Positions 52,257-61,628 are shown, counted from the first letter of the stretch. The stretch is 64,000 nucleotides of DNA from Croceibacterium salegens (GCF_009827435.1 NZ_WTYM01000021.1:102466-166465), one strand, 5' to 3'. Notes: generated by a model from the sequence alone, not told the origin. Translations and numbers: made by a program.

Positions 52257-54356
52257 ATGAAAACAATTGTCATCGGATGCCTGTCGACTTGTGCCGCCCT
52301 AGCTCTTTGCGCGGCCCCCGCCCCCGCGTTCGCGCAGGACGAGGAGGAAGCCAGCGCCGCGGCATCCGATGAGACTGCGCCGCCCGCCGATGGCGAGACC
52401 TACACTCCCGATTTCTTTGCCCGCTTTGCCCCGCGCAACGCGCTCGACATGCTCAATCAGGTTCCCGGCTTCACCATCAACCAGTCGGACCAGGGCCGCG
52501 GGCTCGGCCAGGCCAACCAGAACGTGCTGCTCAACAGCGAGCGGCTGGCGAGCAAGTCGGATAGCGTCCTCGACCAGCTCTCGCGCATTCCCGCCGATCG
52601 CGTCGTGCGGATCGAAATCGTCGACGGTGCGAAGTTCGGCATTCCCGGCCTGTCGGGCCAGGTCGCCAACGTCGTCACCAAGGGCGGCAGCATCAGCGGC
52701 CGGTTCGAGTACCGTGCCGTCTTCCGCCCGAGGTACGCCAAACCGAGCTACGGCGGCGGCGAAGTCTCAGTCAGCGGGTCGGGCGACAATCTCGAATGGA
52801 GCGCGGCCTACTCGCACGGAACCGGACGCGGCGGCGCGGGCGGCGGGCGCGGCACCCTGATCTACGACGGAATGGGCAACCTCACCGAAACGCGCGAGAA
52901 GCTGCTCTACTTCAAGGGCGAGTTCCCCCAGCTCAACGCCCGCATCAAGTGGACCCCGCCTGGCGACACGATCGTCAACCTCAGCGCTACTTACGGACGC
53001 TCCTACACCCGCTTCGTCGACAACGAATATCGCCATCCGATCGGCGACGTCGACTATCACCGCGACTTCAAGAATATCGACAAGGGCTACAGCTACGACA
53101 TCAGCGGCGACGTCGAATTCGGTCTGGGGCCTGGGAGGCTCAAGCTGATCGGAATCGAACGCTTCGACCAGAGCGACGGCCCGGCGACTTCGTACTACAT
53201 CTTCGACAACGGCAGCACGACGCTCGGCAGCCGGTTCTGGACCGACAGCAAGTCCGGTGAACGGATTGGCCGCGCCGAATTTCGCTGGGACATGCTCGGC
53301 GGCAACTGGGAGCTCGACGGCGAGGCGGCGTTCAACCGGCTCGACCGGATCGCGACCTTCGGCCCGCTCCTGCCCAACGGTGAGTTCGACAACCAGCCGC
53401 TGCCCGCCGGTGGCGGCAACGTAACCGAAGACCGGTACGAATCGATTCTGACACACAACCGCACGCTGGCCGATGGCCTGACGCTGCAGGTTGGCGCGGG
53501 CGCCGAATACTCGAAACTCTCGCAAACCGGCCCGAACGGGCTGACCCGCGAATTCTGGCGCCCAAAGGGCTCGCTGACGCTCGCCTGGACCCCGGAAAAG
53601 GGCCTCGACATCTCGCTCAAGGCGGCGCGGACCGTCGGCCAGCTGTCGTTCGGCACCTTCCTCGCCACGGTCGACCTGCAGAACAACAACAGCAACGCCG
53701 GCAACGTGAAGCTGGTACCGCAACAGGCCTGGGAAGGCGAGCTGCAGGTCAAGAAGAACCTGGGCAAGTGGGGCTCGGCTACGCTGCGCGGCTACGGCCA
53801 GCTGATCGAGGACTACATCGACATCATCCCGGTGCCCGGCGGCGAATCTCCGGGCAATATCGACGGTACGGCCAAGCTCCTGGGCATTTCCCTCAACGCC
53901 ACGATCAACCTCGATCCGCTCGGCTGGAACGGCGCCAAGATCACCACCTCCACCGCCTACGAGCACACCTCGCTGCCCGACCCGCTGACCGGCCAGCACC
54001 GCCCGTTCAGCGGCCAGACCTACCTCAACCACAATTCGACGCTGCGTTGGGACGTGCCCAAGAGCAACTGGGCGTTCGGTGCGGGCTTCCAGTCGCAGCT
54101 CAACGAGGATTACGTGCGGCTCTACGAGACCGGGGTGAACTACGAAGGCCCGGTCTACACGTACGGTTTCATCGAGAACAAGGACGTGTTCGGCCTGACA
54201 GTGAACCTCAATGTGTTCAACATCACCTCGGGTGAATCGATCAACAAGCGCTACGTCTACGGCGGGCTGCGCGACCGGTCGCCGCTGATCTTCATCGAGG
54301 ACGTAAAGAACAATGTTTCGAAGATCTTCCGCATCCAGGTGAAGGGCAACTTCTAA
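52257..54356 (+). CDS. TonB-dependent outer-membrane receptor
   Basis: 699 aa with a signal peptide (MKTIVIGCLSTCAALALCAA, cut after FAQ). The plug domain includes FAPRNALDMLNQVPGFTINQ and LGQANQNVLLNSERLASKSD, followed by a beta-barrel to the C-terminal Phe (IQVKGNF). It imports a substrate that cannot be read from sequence. It is a clear relative of the receptor at 55962, sharing the plug core LNQVPGFTI/LQQLPGFSI and the C-terminal KG(N/S)F. The secreted amidase gene follows 41 bases later. Confidence 0.88.
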   Translation: MKTIVIGCLSTCAALALCAAPAPAFAQDEEEASAAASDETAPPADGETYTPDFFARFAPRNALDMLNQVPGFTINQSDQGRGLGQANQNVLLNSERLASKSDSVLDQLSRIPADRVVRIEIVDGAKFGIPGLSGQVANVVTKGGSISGRFEYRAVFRPRYAKPSYGGGEVSVSGSGDNLEWSAAYSHGTGRGGAGGGRGTLIYDGMGNLTETREKLLYFKGEFPQLNARIKWTPPGDTIVNLSATYGRSYTRFVDNEYRHPIGDVDYHRDFKNIDKGYSYDISGDVEFGLGPGRLKLIGIERFDQSDGPATSYYIFDNGSTTLGSRFWTDSKSGERIGRAEFRWDMLGGNWELDGEAAFNRLDRIATFGPLLPNGEFDNQPLPAGGGNVTEDRYESILTHNRTLADGLTLQVGAGAEYSKLSQTGPNGLTREFWRPKGSLTLAWTPEKGLDISLKAARTVGQLSFGTFLATVDLQNNNSNAGNVKLVPQQAWEGELQVKKNLGKWGSATLRGYGQLIEDYIDIIPVPGGESPGNIDGTAKLLGISLNATINLDPLGWNGAKITTSTAYEHTSLPDPLTGQHRPFSGQTYLNHNSTLRWDVPKSNWAFGAGFQSQLNEDYVRLYETGVNYEGPVYTYGFIENKDVFGLTVNLNVFNITSGESINKRYVYGGLRDRSPLIFIEDVKNNVSKIFRIQVKGNF

Positions 54357-54397
54357 CCCCTTCCACCCGGCCCTCTGGAATGGCAGGGTGCGATTCC

Positions 54398-55879
54398 ATG
54401 AAGATCGCACCCTCGGCAGTCCTTGCCGTACTCGCCCTGTCCGCACCCGCATACGCCGACGCCGGAGCCGACGCCCGGAGCTATCTCGAGCGGATCGCCA
54501 CGCTCGATGACGCGGGGCCGGAGCTGAACGCGGTCATCGTATCGCTCGATCCTGACACCGCGGCTGCCGAGGCGCAGGCGGCGGAAAAGGCTGGCCTGCT
54601 GCTCGGAGGGCGCACGGTGCTGGTCAAGGACAACGTCGAGACGAAGGAATGGCCGACCACCGCCGGCAGCCTCGCGCTGGCCGCCAACATGACCGGGCGC
54701 GATGCGCCGCTGATCGCTCGGCTGCGCGAGGCGGGCGGCGTGGTGCTGGGCAAGACCAACCTCTCCGAGTGGGCCAACATTCGCTCGTCGAACTCGACCA
54801 GCGGGTGGAGCGCAGTCGGCGGGCTCACGCGCAATCCCTATGCGATCGATCGCAACACCTGCGGATCGTCCTCGGGCAGCGGCGCGGCGGTTGCCGCCGG
54901 GTTCGCCTGGGCGGCAATCGGTACCGAGACCGACGGGTCGATCACCTGCCCGTCGAGCATCAACGGCCTGGTCGGCTTCAAGCCCACCGTGGGCCTCGTC
55001 AGCCAGACGTTCATTGTGCCGATCAGCTCCAGCCAGGACACCGCCGGGCCCATGGCAAACAGTGTTCATGACGCTGCGCTGCTGCTGAGTGCAATTGCCG
55101 GGCCCGACTACGGCATTCTTGGCCCGGGTGACCTTCACTACGATTTCACCGCCGGGCTCGCCACAGCCTCGCTGTCGGGAAAACGCGTCGGTGTCCTGCG
55201 CAAGGCAGTCGGCAATGATCGCAAGGTGACGGCGCTGTTCGAAGCCGCGCTCGCCGACATGAAGGCTGCCGGGGCCGAGATCGTCGAGCTCGACTACGAT
55301 GCGCCGTCCGAAATGGGATCGGCCGAATTGACCGTGCTGCTGTACGAACTGCGCCGCGACCTCGGCGCTTATCTGGCGGGCTCACCGGCCGCCATCCCGG
55401 TCCGCACGCTCGCTGACGCCATCGCCTTCGACGCTGCACACCTGGAAGAGGAAATGCGCTGGTTCGGCCAGGAACTGTTCGTGCAGGCCGAGACGACGAC
55501 CGATGAAGAGGCCTACAAGAAAGCCCGCGCCGACAGCCTGCGGCTGGCCGGTCCGGAAGGCATCGACAAGCTGCTCGCTGACAGCAAGGTCGACGTTCTC
55601 GTTGCTCCCACTGTCGGCCCGGCGTGGACTTCCGACCTCGTCAACGGCGATCACTACAACGGCTCGATCGGCGCCGGCAGCCTCGCGGCGATTGCCGGCT
55701 ATCCCCACCTGACGGTGCCGATGGGGGCGGTCGAGGGCCTGCCGGTGGGCATCAGCTTCATGGGAGCGAAGTGGAGCGATGCCGCGATGCTCGGCTTCGG
55801 CGCGGCCTATGAACGGGCCCGTACCGCCACGCTGGCGACACCGTCGTTCGAGCGTTGGCAGCCGCCTGCGACAGATTGA
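54398..55879 (+). CDS. secreted amidase-signature-family enzyme
   Basis: 493 aa with a signal peptide (MKIAPSAVLAVLALSAPAYA). The amidase triad region reads VLVKDNVETKEWPTTAGS (Lys), GSSSGSGAAVAAGFAWAAIG, then GTETDGSITCPSSINGLV with the catalytic serines. Export to the periplasm separates it from gatA, so it would hydrolyse an external or cell-wall amide. It lies between two TonB receptors. ATG 54398 gives the signal peptide; ATG 54380 is an alternative with six extra residues. Confidence 0.87.
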   Translation: MKIAPSAVLAVLALSAPAYADAGADARSYLERIATLDDAGPELNAVIVSLDPDTAAAEAQAAEKAGLLLGGRTVLVKDNVETKEWPTTAGSLALAANMTGRDAPLIARLREAGGVVLGKTNLSEWANIRSSNSTSGWSAVGGLTRNPYAIDRNTCGSSSGSGAAVAAGFAWAAIGTETDGSITCPSSINGLVGFKPTVGLVSQTFIVPISSSQDTAGPMANSVHDAALLLSAIAGPDYGILGPGDLHYDFTAGLATASLSGKRVGVLRKAVGNDRKVTALFEAALADMKAAGAEIVELDYDAPSEMGSAELTVLLYELRRDLGAYLAGSPAAIPVRTLADAIAFDAAHLEEEMRWFGQELFVQAETTTDEEAYKKARADSLRLAGPEGIDKLLADSKVDVLVAPTVGPAWTSDLVNGDHYNGSIGAGSLAAIAGYPHLTVPMGAVEGLPVGISFMGAKWSDAAMLGFGAAYERARTATLATPSFERWQPPATD

Positions 55880-55961
55880 TACCGGGCTTTGCTTGGCACC
55901 AGTTGCCTAGCCAGCTAAGGATCGCCCGACCCAATACGGGCAAAGTCAACAACAGGCGGGC

Positions 55962-58184
55962 ATGAGGAATATCCCCGGAGCACCCGGCAAGACGTGGGCG
56001 GCCAGCGCATCTGCGCTGTTCGCACTAGGTGCTGTGCCTGCCTTCGCTCAGGCTTCCGACCAGCCTGACTCGGTCGCCCAGATTTCGGCCACCGGGGAGG
56101 CTCTGGCGCAATCCAGCGCAGAACAGGACTCAGACGATTCTGCTCCAACCACCGGCCATGACGAACTTGGTGCCGCCGCCGCGGCCGATGCCGCGATAGG
56201 TACGCGGCAGGTCTACACTCCGGCCGACTTCGCGGCCTTTCAGCCGCGCTCCGCGCTCGACATGGTGCAGCAGTTGCCGGGCTTCTCGATCGACGGCGCC
56301 GGCAACAACAATCGCAACAACAACAATCGCGGCCTTGGCCAGGCGAACGGCAACGTCCTGCTGAACGGCCTGCGGATCGTGACCAAGGCGGGCTCGATCA
56401 CCGATGAGCTTGCCCGTATCCCAGCCAGCACCGTGATCCGGATCGAGGTCGTCGAAGGTTCGACGCTCAACATTCCCGGACTGTCGGGCCGCGTAGCCAA
56501 CGTGATTGCACGCTCGACCGACGGGCTCCAGGGCCAGTTCGAATGGCGTCCGCAACTCGCCGCCGAATATGCCGACACACGCTGGCTCGAAGGCATCGCC
56601 TCCCTCTCCGGGACTTACGGAAATCTAGGGTTCACGGTCGCAGTCGAGGGGCGTCCGGTGCGCAACGGCAACGCCGGCCCCAACATCGTCACCTACGGCA
56701 ACGGCTTCGTCGAAGACAGGTTCAGCCTTTTCAAGGCGGCCGGCGATGACAAGCGGTTGTCCGGTTCGCTGCGTTACCAGACAGTCGGCGGCACGCTGAT
56801 TAACGCAAATGCGTCGTACCTGCACCGGAGGTTCCACAGCTTCGAGGACGAGATGGTCGTCGGCCCCGTCGGCACCCCGCCGCTGACCGACATGTTCCGC
56901 CAGCGCAACAAGGGCCATGACTTCGAGATCGGCGGCGACATCGATTTCGAGCTCGGGCCCGGTCGCCTCAAGCTGATCACTCTCGACAGCTTGCAGTCGC
57001 TCAATTTCCGTACCCGGTCGGTGCTCGATCCCGCCACGGGCGCGCCACCGATCGGCGTGATGTTCGCCCAGTCCAGCGAGAAGGGCGAACGCATCGGGCG
57101 CGGGGAATATTCGTGGTCGATGTGGAGCTCGGACTGGCAGTGGTCATTCGAGGGGGCCTTCAACAAGCTCGACCTGGTCGGAGACCTTTCGATCCTCGAT
57201 GCCGCCGGCGCTTTCAACCCGATCCCGTTCCCGGCCGGTACGGGCGGTGTTCGCGAAGACAGGTACGAATCGATGTTGTCCTTCAGCCACCAGCTGGCCG
57301 AGGGGCTGACCATGCAGCTCATCGCCGGAAGCGAATACTCGTGGATCCGGCAGACCGGCAGCAACGCCAACTCGCGCAAGTTCCTGCGGCCCAAGGGGTC
57401 GCTGACGCTGGGCTGGACTCCGGGGCCGAGCTGGACGGTGTCGGCCCGGATCGACCGCCGGGTCGGCCAACTCAACTTCAACGACTTCCTCGCGGCGGTG
57501 AACCTCAACGACAACAACCAGAACGCCGGCAACAACGACCTGCGTCCCGACCAGAGCTGGGGCGGAGAGCTCGAGGTGACCAAAGACCTCGGCGCCTGGG
57601 GCAGCGCGACCTTGCGCACCTTCATGCGCCGGTTCGAGGACTACGTGACCATCGTCCCAACGCCATCGGGAGGCGAAGCGCGCGGTAATATCGACTGGGC
57701 GCGAGTCATGGGTGTCGAACTCACCAGCACCCTCAAGCTCGATCCGGTCGGATTTGACGGTGCGAAGTTCGATATCTCGGCCTCTTTCCGCGACTCGCGC
57801 TTCCCCGATCCGGTCGGGACCGGCTACCTTCCGGTGCAGTTCGCCCAGCCCCACAACGTCGACGTGAACTTCCGGTACGACGTACCGCAGAGCGACTGGG
57901 CCCTGGGCGCCGGATTTCGCGACACCGGAAACAACCCCTACTACCGGGTCGCCGAGTACGGATACGACTATGCCATCGCCAGGAACCTGCAGGTCCTCGT
58001 CGAGCACAAGGACGTCTTCGGGCTGACGGTTCAGGCGCGCGTGAGCAACCTGCTGAATAGCCCAGTCGTGCTGGACCGCTGGGTCTACCTCGGCCCGCGC
58101 GACGTCGCCCCGCTCGCCTTCCACGAAAACCGTCAGCGCTACGTAGGGCACGTGGTAAACTTCACCGTCAAGGGCAGCTTCTAG
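55962..58184 (+). CDS. TonB-dependent outer-membrane receptor, related to the preceding one
   Basis: 740 aa with a signal-like N-terminus (WAASASALFALGAVPAFAQA). The plug begins at residue ~85: TPADFAAFQPRSALDMVQQL, then NNNRNNNNRGLGQANGNVLL with an Asn-rich low-complexity run, and ends VVEGSTLNIPGLSGRVANVI. The barrel ends NFTVKGSF with the outer-membrane Phe. Probable duplicate of the receptor at 52257, with the amidase between. It ends just before a bidirectional terminator. Confidence 0.88.
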   Translation: MRNIPGAPGKTWAASASALFALGAVPAFAQASDQPDSVAQISATGEALAQSSAEQDSDDSAPTTGHDELGAAAAADAAIGTRQVYTPADFAAFQPRSALDMVQQLPGFSIDGAGNNNRNNNNRGLGQANGNVLLNGLRIVTKAGSITDELARIPASTVIRIEVVEGSTLNIPGLSGRVANVIARSTDGLQGQFEWRPQLAAEYADTRWLEGIASLSGTYGNLGFTVAVEGRPVRNGNAGPNIVTYGNGFVEDRFSLFKAAGDDKRLSGSLRYQTVGGTLINANASYLHRRFHSFEDEMVVGPVGTPPLTDMFRQRNKGHDFEIGGDIDFELGPGRLKLITLDSLQSLNFRTRSVLDPATGAPPIGVMFAQSSEKGERIGRGEYSWSMWSSDWQWSFEGAFNKLDLVGDLSILDAAGAFNPIPFPAGTGGVREDRYESMLSFSHQLAEGLTMQLIAGSEYSWIRQTGSNANSRKFLRPKGSLTLGWTPGPSWTVSARIDRRVGQLNFNDFLAAVNLNDNNQNAGNNDLRPDQSWGGELEVTKDLGAWGSATLRTFMRRFEDYVTIVPTPSGGEARGNIDWARVMGVELTSTLKLDPVGFDGAKFDISASFRDSRFPDPVGTGYLPVQFAQPHNVDVNFRYDVPQSDWALGAGFRDTGNNPYYRVAEYGYDYAIARNLQVLVEHKDVFGLTVQARVSNLLNSPVVLDRWVYLGPRDVAPLAFHENRQRYVGHVVNFTVKGSF

Positions 58185-58202
58185 GACCTGCCATTGCGGG
58201 CG

Positions 58203-58257
58203 CACGAAAAAGAGAGGGCGGCCCCATCGTGTGACGGGGCCGCCCTTCTTTTCGTGA
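58203..58257. terminator. bidirectional terminator between the TonB receptor and tig
   Basis: A 10-bp perfect stem (GGGCGGCCCC at 58216-58225, GGGGCCGCCC at 58236-58245), extended outward by near-complementary CACGAAAA and TTTTCGTG. T tracts follow on both strands (TTCTTTTC plus; CTCTTTTTC minus), so it can end the receptor transcript and the tig transcript. Confidence 0.85.
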
Positions 58258-58279
58258 CGAACGCGTTGCCGCGATCAGG

Positions 58280-59836
58280 TTACTTCTTGGCCGGAGCCTT
58301 CTTCGCCGCGGGAGCCTTCTTGGCGGCAGGCTTCTTATCGGCAGCAGGCTTGGCCTCGGCCTTGGCGGCGGGCTTCTTGGCCGGAGCCTTCTTCGCGGCA
58401 GGCTTGTCTTCAGCCGATTCCGCCTTCGGTGCAGCCTTCTTGGCCGGGGCCTTCTTGGCGGCAGGCTTCTTCGCCGAGGCCTTGCCCGGGGTGATCTCGT
58501 CGGTCGACTCTTCGGCCTCGATGGCGGCCTCGAGCTCTTCGCGGGTCACTTCGCGCTCGCTGACCTCGGCCTTGTCGAACAGGAAGTCGACGACCTTGTC
58601 TTCGTAGAGCGGCGCGCGCAGTTGGGCCTGCGCCATCGGCTCGTTGCGAACGTATTCGACGAACCGCTCACGGTCCTCGGGGCGATACTGCTGGGCCGCC
58701 TGCTGGACCAGCATGTTCATCTCCTGGCTGGAGACTTCGACGCCATTGGCCTGACCAATCTCGGACAGCAGGAGGCCGAGCCGCACGCGGCGCTCGGCGA
58801 TTCGCTTGTAGTCGTCCTTCTCGGCCTCGATTTCCTTCTGCGCGGCAGCCGGATCCTCTTCCTTCGCGGCTTCGGCCTGGAGCTGCTCCCAGATCTGCTC
58901 GAACTCGGCCTCGACCATCGCCGGCGGAACCGCGAAGTCATGGTCGGCGGCGAGCCTGTCGAGCAGCTGACGCTTCATCTGCGTGCGGGTGAGCCCGGCG
59001 GTTTCCTGCTCGAGCTGGCCCTTTAGCAGGCCCTTGAGCTGGTCGAGGCTCTCGAGGCCGAGCGACTTGGCGAAGTCCTCGTCGACCTTGGTCTCGGCCG
59101 GAACCTTCAATTCCTTCACGGTTATGTCGAATTCGGCCGCCTTGCCGGCGAGATGCTCGGCCGGATAGTCCTCGGGGAAGGTCACGGTGATGGTTTTTTC
59201 ATCGCCCGCCTTCACGCCGGTCAGCTGCTCTTCGAAGCCCGGGATGAACTGACCCGAGCCGATCACGAGCGGGGCGCCTTCGGCCTTGCCGCCTTCGAAC
59301 TCGGTGCCGTCGACGCGGCCGACGAAATCGATGATCAGCTGGTCGCCATCGGCGGCCTTCTTGGTCTTCGGCGCGTCCTTGTAGCTCTTCTGGTTGCCGG
59401 CCAGCCGGCCGAGCGCCTCGTCAACCTGGTCATCGGCCACGGGGACGACCAGCTTCTCGAGCTTGAGGCCGTCGACGGTCGGGACCTCGATCTCGGGCAG
59501 CACTTCGAGCTCGACGGTGAGCTCGGCGTCCTTGCCCTGCTCGTAACCGTCGCCGAGGTCGACCTTGGGTTGCAGCGCCGGGCGCAGCTTCTTCGAACGC
59601 ATCAGTTCGTCGATCGATTCGCGCACCGCGGTGTTGAACGCGTCCGAGTGGAGCGCTTCGCCGTGCATCTTCTTGATCAGGTTGGCGGGCACCTTGCCGG
59701 GCCGGAAGCCGGGCATGCGCACCTGCGGGGCGACTTTCTTCACCTCGGCATCGATCCGCGCCTCGATATCCTTGGCGGGGATGGTCACGCTGTACGCGCG
59801 CTTGAGGCCTTCGTTGGTGGTCTCGACGATCTGCAT
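58280..59836 (-). CDS. tig: trigger factor with Lys/Ala-rich C-terminal tail
   Basis: 518 aa ribosome-associated chaperone with prolyl isomerase activity. The N-terminal ribosome-binding region has KVAPQVRMPGFRPGKVPANL; the FKBP domain spans ~165-245 (DQLIIDFVGRVDGTEFEGGK, GFEEQLTGVKAGDEKTITV); then the chaperone helices. Unlike E. coli Tig (432 aa), the last ~65 residues are AKKAPAKK-type repeats, similar in composition to histone H1-like proteins. ATG 59836 gives the family N-terminus. The tRNA-Leu gene is 42 bases upstream on the same strand. Confidence 0.93.
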   Translation of the reverse strand: MQIVETTNEGLKRAYSVTIPAKDIEARIDAEVKKVAPQVRMPGFRPGKVPANLIKKMHGEALHSDAFNTAVRESIDELMRSKKLRPALQPKVDLGDGYEQGKDAELTVELEVLPEIEVPTVDGLKLEKLVVPVADDQVDEALGRLAGNQKSYKDAPKTKKAADGDQLIIDFVGRVDGTEFEGGKAEGAPLVIGSGQFIPGFEEQLTGVKAGDEKTITVTFPEDYPAEHLAGKAAEFDITVKELKVPAETKVDEDFAKSLGLESLDQLKGLLKGQLEQETAGLTRTQMKRQLLDRLAADHDFAVPPAMVEAEFEQIWEQLQAEAAKEEDPAAAQKEIEAEKDDYKRIAERRVRLGLLLSEIGQANGVEVSSQEMNMLVQQAAQQYRPEDRERFVEYVRNEPMAQAQLRAPLYEDKVVDFLFDKAEVSEREVTREELEAAIEAEESTDEITPGKASAKKPAAKKAPAKKAAPKAESAEDKPAAKKAPAKKPAAKAEAKPAADKKPAAKKAPAAKKAPAKK

Positions 59837-59878
59837 TCTTAGCCTTCCAAAACTTCCATTGCTCCCGGGCGCCAGGAC

Positions 59879-59963
59879 TGGTGCGGGCGAAGGGACTCGA
59901 ACCCCCACATCTTTCGATACTGGAACCTAAATCCAGCGCGTCTACCAGTTCCGCCACGCCCGC
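59879..59963 (-). tRNA. tRNA-Leu (anticodon UAG)
   Basis: 85 nt including encoded CCA. The 5' end GCGGGCG pairs with CGCCCGC next to the CCA. The anticodon stem CTGGA/TCCAG encloses loop TTTAGGT, so the anticodon is UAG, reading CUA. The variable arm is long, as in tRNA-Leu, and the T loop is GGTTCGAGTCC. It can share a transcript with tig. Confidence 0.93.
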
Positions 59964-60396
59964 GGCCCGACGTACCCGTACAGGCGGTAGCCTGCGGACA
60001 GACGAGCGCCCATAGGGCCTGCCCTTCCCTCTTGCAATGGTCTGGATCGCTGCAAGGAGGCCGCTGGCTAGGAGCGAAGCGCAGACGCGTAGCCAACGCT
60101 ACGCGCAAGCGAGCGACGACGTCCAGCGGCCTCCTTGCAGCGACTCCCATGGGGAGCGGCCGAAATTTCGGTCTGAGCAGCGTCGCTCGTCGTGTCACGA
60201 TGGAAATCCATCGCTCCCTCCTCGCTTCTCGCCCAAACCGAAATTTCGTTCCGTCCAGACCGTTGCAAGAGGGAAGGGCAGGCCCTCGCTCGCACGGGGC
60301 GAAAAGGGCAAGCGGCACGGCAGGTCGAACGCTGCGCAAGGAACGTCGCGGTCCGCAGGCTCGTTTCCAAAGCGAGTTCCAGCGAGGTATCCCGTC
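59964..60396. other. 433-base gap holding a folded repeat element
   Basis: No supported protein gene. It contains the nested inverted-repeat structure described separately (60014-60286). A long frame reads through it on the plus strand but is driven by the repeat sequence, not by a gene; the credible start for the next protein is ATG 60397. Confidence 0.7.
60014..60286. repeat. 273-bp element of nested inverted repeats
   Basis: Outer arms 60014-60046 and 60254-60286 are complementary at 32 of 33 positions. Inside the left half, 60047-60067 and 60123-60143 form a perfect 21-bp stem, whose loop holds an 8-bp hairpin CGCGTAGC-CAAC-GCTACGCG (60086-60105). In the right half are the palindrome CCGAAATTTCGG (60160-60171) and the hairpin CGATGG-AAAT-CCATCG (60198-60213), and CCGAAATTTCG recurs at 60238-60248. 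As DNA or RNA this could fold almost completely. It may be a miniature mobile element or an untranslated structured RNA; no transposase-like ends with target duplication were found. Confidence 0.75.
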
Positions 60397-60621
60397 ATGC
60401 AAACCGACAGCAATCCGAAACTCGTCCATGCCGGCGACAACGACAATCCGGGGGCGACTCCTCCCGAAGTCCAGCCGGGCGAAGGCGGCGATCAGGACAT
60501 TCCCGGCCGCCATGCTCCCGAGCAACAGCCCGGCCAGGGTGCCACCGACCAGCCGGGCGAAAGCCCCGCCGAAGTGCGGCCGCAACCGGCCGTGCCCAAG
60601 GAAACCCCGCCGCCTGACTGA
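60397..60621 (+). CDS. proline-rich small hypothetical protein
   Basis: 74 aa, about one-fifth Pro with many Gly, Gln, Asp and Glu: MQTDSNPKLVHAGDNDNPGA, then repeats of the type PGxxPxEVxPG. No hydrophobic helix or signal peptide is visible, so it is probably a soluble disordered protein. GAGG precedes ATG 60397 by nine bases. No domain is known. It is the first of two small plus-strand genes, 35 bases before the DUF3297 gene. Confidence 0.55.
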   Translation: MQTDSNPKLVHAGDNDNPGATPPEVQPGEGGDQDIPGRHAPEQQPGQGATDQPGESPAEVRPQPAVPKETPPPD

Positions 60622-60656
60622 TTGCATTTTGCCGCGCGGCGGCTAGGGGCGTGCGG

Positions 60657-60941
60657 ATGAGCGACGATACTGCATCCGACATTCCGCCCGACCACCTCTC
60701 GGTCCACCCCGACAGCGACTTCTTCGACGCGGAGAAGCTGCAGCGCGGCATCGGCATCCGCTTCAAAGGCGCGGTGCGCACCAATGTCGACGAGTACTGT
60801 ATTTCGGAAGGCTGGGTGAAGGTCCAGGCCGGCAAGACGGTCGACCGCAAGGGTCGTCCGCTCCTGCTCAAGCTGACCGGACCTGTCGAGGCCTGGTACG
60901 AGGATCTCGGCGACGGCGCTCCCGTCGCAAAGAAGGACTAG
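60657..60941 (+). CDS. DUF3297 family protein
   Basis: 94 aa matching the DUF3297 family: FFDAEKLQRGIGIRFKGAVR, TNVDEYCISEGWVKVQAGK and PLLLKLTGPVEAWYEDLG. It is small and soluble; function is not established. GGGG lies eight bases before ATG 60657; a GTG two codons earlier is a possible start. The CHAP gene ends three bases downstream, convergent. Confidence 0.88.
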   Translation: MSDDTASDIPPDHLSVHPDSDFFDAEKLQRGIGIRFKGAVRTNVDEYCISEGWVKVQAGKTVDRKGRPLLLKLTGPVEAWYEDLGDGAPVAKKD

Positions 60942-60944
60942 GGT

Positions 60945-61628
60945 CTAGCCCCCAAGCTGTTCGAGCAGGTCGACCGGCTGCGCCGTGGCCTTCGACTTCG
61001 ACTGAGTGCGCTTCGAAGCGGCCTGCTTCTTTCCGGTCTCGGCGAAGTCTTCGAACGCGGCGAGGAATTCGCGCGGCGGCGCGACCGACTTTCGCGCAGG
61101 TGTTGCTGCCGCAACCTGCGCCGGGGCGATCGCGCCCGAGGTGTCCCTGCCGGGATAGATGAAACCCTCGACCGGCCAGGCCGTGGTGCCGAGATCGCCG
61201 AGAGGCGCGTACCAGACCCGCACCTGGCTCCAGTCGTTGTTCGGCGACACGTCGACCGCGCGCACGTCGTCCTCGACCTGCCCGCGGCGCCCGTCGATCG
61301 GCGACCAGTTGGAATGGCGCAGCAGCACGGTTCGCGAATCGATCACCTTGCTGACCGCGGCGACGTGGCCGAGGCGCATGTTGCCGTAAGGCTCGAACGC
61401 CATGACCGCGCCCGCCTTCGGGGTGTGGCCGCGCTGGTAGCGCCCGGCGGCCTGGTCCCACCAGGTATGGGCGTCGCCGTAAATCTGGATGCCGCTGACC
61501 TCGCGCGCATAGGGCACGCATTCGAGGTAGGCGGGAAGTTCGTCGGCGGGCTGCGCCGGACCGGCCAGCGCAGGCTCGGCGAACAGGCCGAGCGCGGCGA
61601 GAATTGCAATGTGCGAAACGACCTTCAT
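60945..61628 (-). CDS. secreted CHAP-domain peptidoglycan hydrolase
   Basis: 227 aa with a signal peptide (MKVVSHIAILAALGLFAEPA). The CHAP core has Cys37 (YLECVPYAREVSG) and His88 (MRLGHVAAVSKV), then DSRTVLLRHSNWSPI; CHAP enzymes cut peptide bonds in peptidoglycan. The C-terminal ~60 residues are Lys/Ala/Ser-rich and unstructured. It is a single minus-strand gene between DUF3297 and der. Confidence 0.88.
   Translation of the reverse strand: MKVVSHIAILAALGLFAEPALAGPAQPADELPAYLECVPYAREVSGIQIYGDAHTWWDQAAGRYQRGHTPKAGAVMAFEPYGNMRLGHVAAVSKVIDSRTVLLRHSNWSPIDGRRGQVEDDVRAVDVSPNNDWSQVRVWYAPLGDLGTTAWPVEGFIYPGRDTSGAIAPAQVAAATPARKSVAPPREFLAAFEDFAETGKKQAASKRTQSKSKATAQPVDLLEQLGG

Noticed and set aside
60037..60369. 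protein-coding frames across the nested repeat
   Set aside because: They arise from the repeat sequence and lack a ribosome-binding site; only the frame from ATG 60397 is accepted.
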